A DNA stretch of 64,000 nt from Streptomyces katrae (lineage in GTDB: Bacteria; Actinomycetota; Actinomycetes; Streptomycetales; Streptomycetaceae): contig NZ_JNZY01000013.1 in the NCBI RefSeq assembly GCF_000717655.1, positions 1 through 64,000 of the forward strand, written 5' to 3'. The translations under genes and the position numbers were made by a program. The notes under the pieces are model-generated. The model was given only the letters and a program-made list of their open reading frames with translations. It was not told the DNA's origin and made no database searches. Positions 63,439-64,000 of the stretch are shown here, one piece after another (the stretch's first letter is position 1; each line of letters starts with the position of its first letter).

Positions 63439-64000
63439 ATGCCTGCCGAGATGCACGCGAGGAACGCGGTGACGCGCCGGGACATGGCCGTACGGGCCGC
63501 GGTCGAGCAGGGTCTGGTGGGCGGGGCGGACGCTGCGGAGCCGCTGGTCTGCCTGCTGGACGTGACCGGGATCCGGTCCTCCGCCGACGCCCTGACCAGC
63601 GCCTTCGCGGGCGCGCTGACACCCGGCACCCCCGTCCTGCACGCCTTCGCGGTGAAGGCCTGCCCGCTCGTGCCGGTGCTGCGGCTGCTCGCGGACTGCG
63701 GCCTCGGCTGCGAGGTGGCGAGCCCCGGCGAGCTGGCGCTGGCCCGGGCGGCCGGGGTCGAGCCGGAGCGGACGGTTCTGGACTCCCCCGCCAAGACGGT
63801 GGCCGAGCTGCGCGAGGCGCTGGCGCTCGGGATCGCCGTCAACGCCGACAACCGGCAGGAACTGGAACGCCTGGACGCCCTGGTCGCCGAGGCCCCCACG
63901 ACGGCCCCTCTGGGGATCCGGATCAACCCGCAGACGGGCGCGGGCACGATCGACGCCCTCTCCACGGCCACCGCGACGTCGAAGTTCGGGATCGCGCTAC
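63439..64000 (+). CDS. PLP fold-type III decarboxylase/amino-acid deaminase-like enzyme, truncated at window end
   Basis: The first 187 residues of a PLP enzyme with the alanine-racemase/ornithine-diaminopimelate decarboxylase fold. The PLP lysine is in LHAFAVKACPLVPVLRLL; CEVASPGELALARAAGV, VLDSPAKTVAELREAL and GIRINPQTGAGTIDAL are typical barrel strands. Without the C-terminal half I cannot tell decarboxylase from deaminase. ATG at 63439 (MPAEMHARNAVTRR) or at 63451; no clear ribosome site. Divergent from hutU with the inverted-repeat operator between them, so it may be co-regulated with histidine use. Confidence 0.75.
   Translation, partial: MPAEMHARNAVTRRDMAVRAAVEQGLVGGADAAEPLVCLLDVTGIRSSADALTSAFAGALTPGTPVLHAFAVKACPLVPVLRLLADCGLGCEVASPGELALARAAGVEPERTVLDSPAKTVAELREALALGIAVNADNRQELERLDALVAEAPTTAPLGIRINPQTGAGTIDALSTATATSKFGIAL

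Overview
The window is chromosomal DNA of a Streptomyces-type actinomycete. The evidence is very high G+C, GTG starts and 4-base GTGA overlaps throughout, a WhiB protein, coenzyme F420 genes, five LytR-CpsA-Psr (LCP) proteins, sortase motifs of the LAxTG kind, and the actinobacterial 16S rRNA leader at the left edge. From memory, the gene order (ahcY, manA, manB, whiB, cofD/fbiB, LCP cluster, purEK, hut) matches the core region of Streptomyces coelicolor around SCO3023-SCO3074; no search was run.

Layout. 1-360: promoters and leader of an rRNA operon that reads leftward out of the window. 0.4-5 kb: a SpoIIM-like and an RDD membrane protein, small hypotheticals and ahcY (methyl cycle). 5.3-11 kb: a metal transporter, then manA, a SIS-domain protein, a Trm112-like protein and manB, which supply mannose phosphates. 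11-17 kb: a degenerate zincin, a DUF5719 protein coupled to a giant membrane glycosyltransferase, and whiB. 17.7-20.7 kb: a cysteine-rich leader peptide ahead of cysteine dioxygenase, then the two F420 genes fbiA(cofD)-fbiB. 20.7-23.4 kb: a DNA glycosylase and a secreted amidase. 23.5-35.4 kb: a cell-envelope block with five LCP ligases, a glycosyltransferase, a sugar-1-phosphate nucleotidyltransferase, a TIGR03089 protein and a thioesterase. 35.5-41.5 kb: an RHS polymorphic toxin with a C-terminal nuclease and a putative immunity gene. 41.7-53.4 kb: an acyl-CoA dehydrogenase, UDP-glucose dehydrogenase, an active and a degenerate dipeptidase, purE-purK, a GtrA protein, a two-component system and a POT peptide transporter. 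53.5-57.6 kb: a four-gene operon of sortase-anchored and membrane surface proteins. 57.7-63.3 kb: histidine utilisation genes hutU, an M20 amidohydrolase, hutF and hutI. The window ends in a truncated PLP enzyme of the decarboxylase/deaminase type.

How it works together. Most of the window serves the cell surface: ManA, ManB and the nucleotidyltransferase supply activated sugars, glycosyltransferases use them, and LCP proteins can attach polymers to peptidoglycan. The second theme is amino-acid turnover (cysteine dioxygenase, hut pathway, dipeptidase, peptide uptake).

Most interesting items: the 28-codon Cys-rich upstream ORF in a leaderless arrangement ahead of cysteine dioxygenase; the RHS nuclease/immunity pair; a dipeptidase paralogue that has lost almost all metal ligands beside an intact copy; an M20 hydrolase sitting where HutG is expected; a perfect operator-like inverted repeat on the hutU promoter; and about ten genes with a -10 hexamer 6-7 bases before the start codon, which points to leaderless mRNAs.
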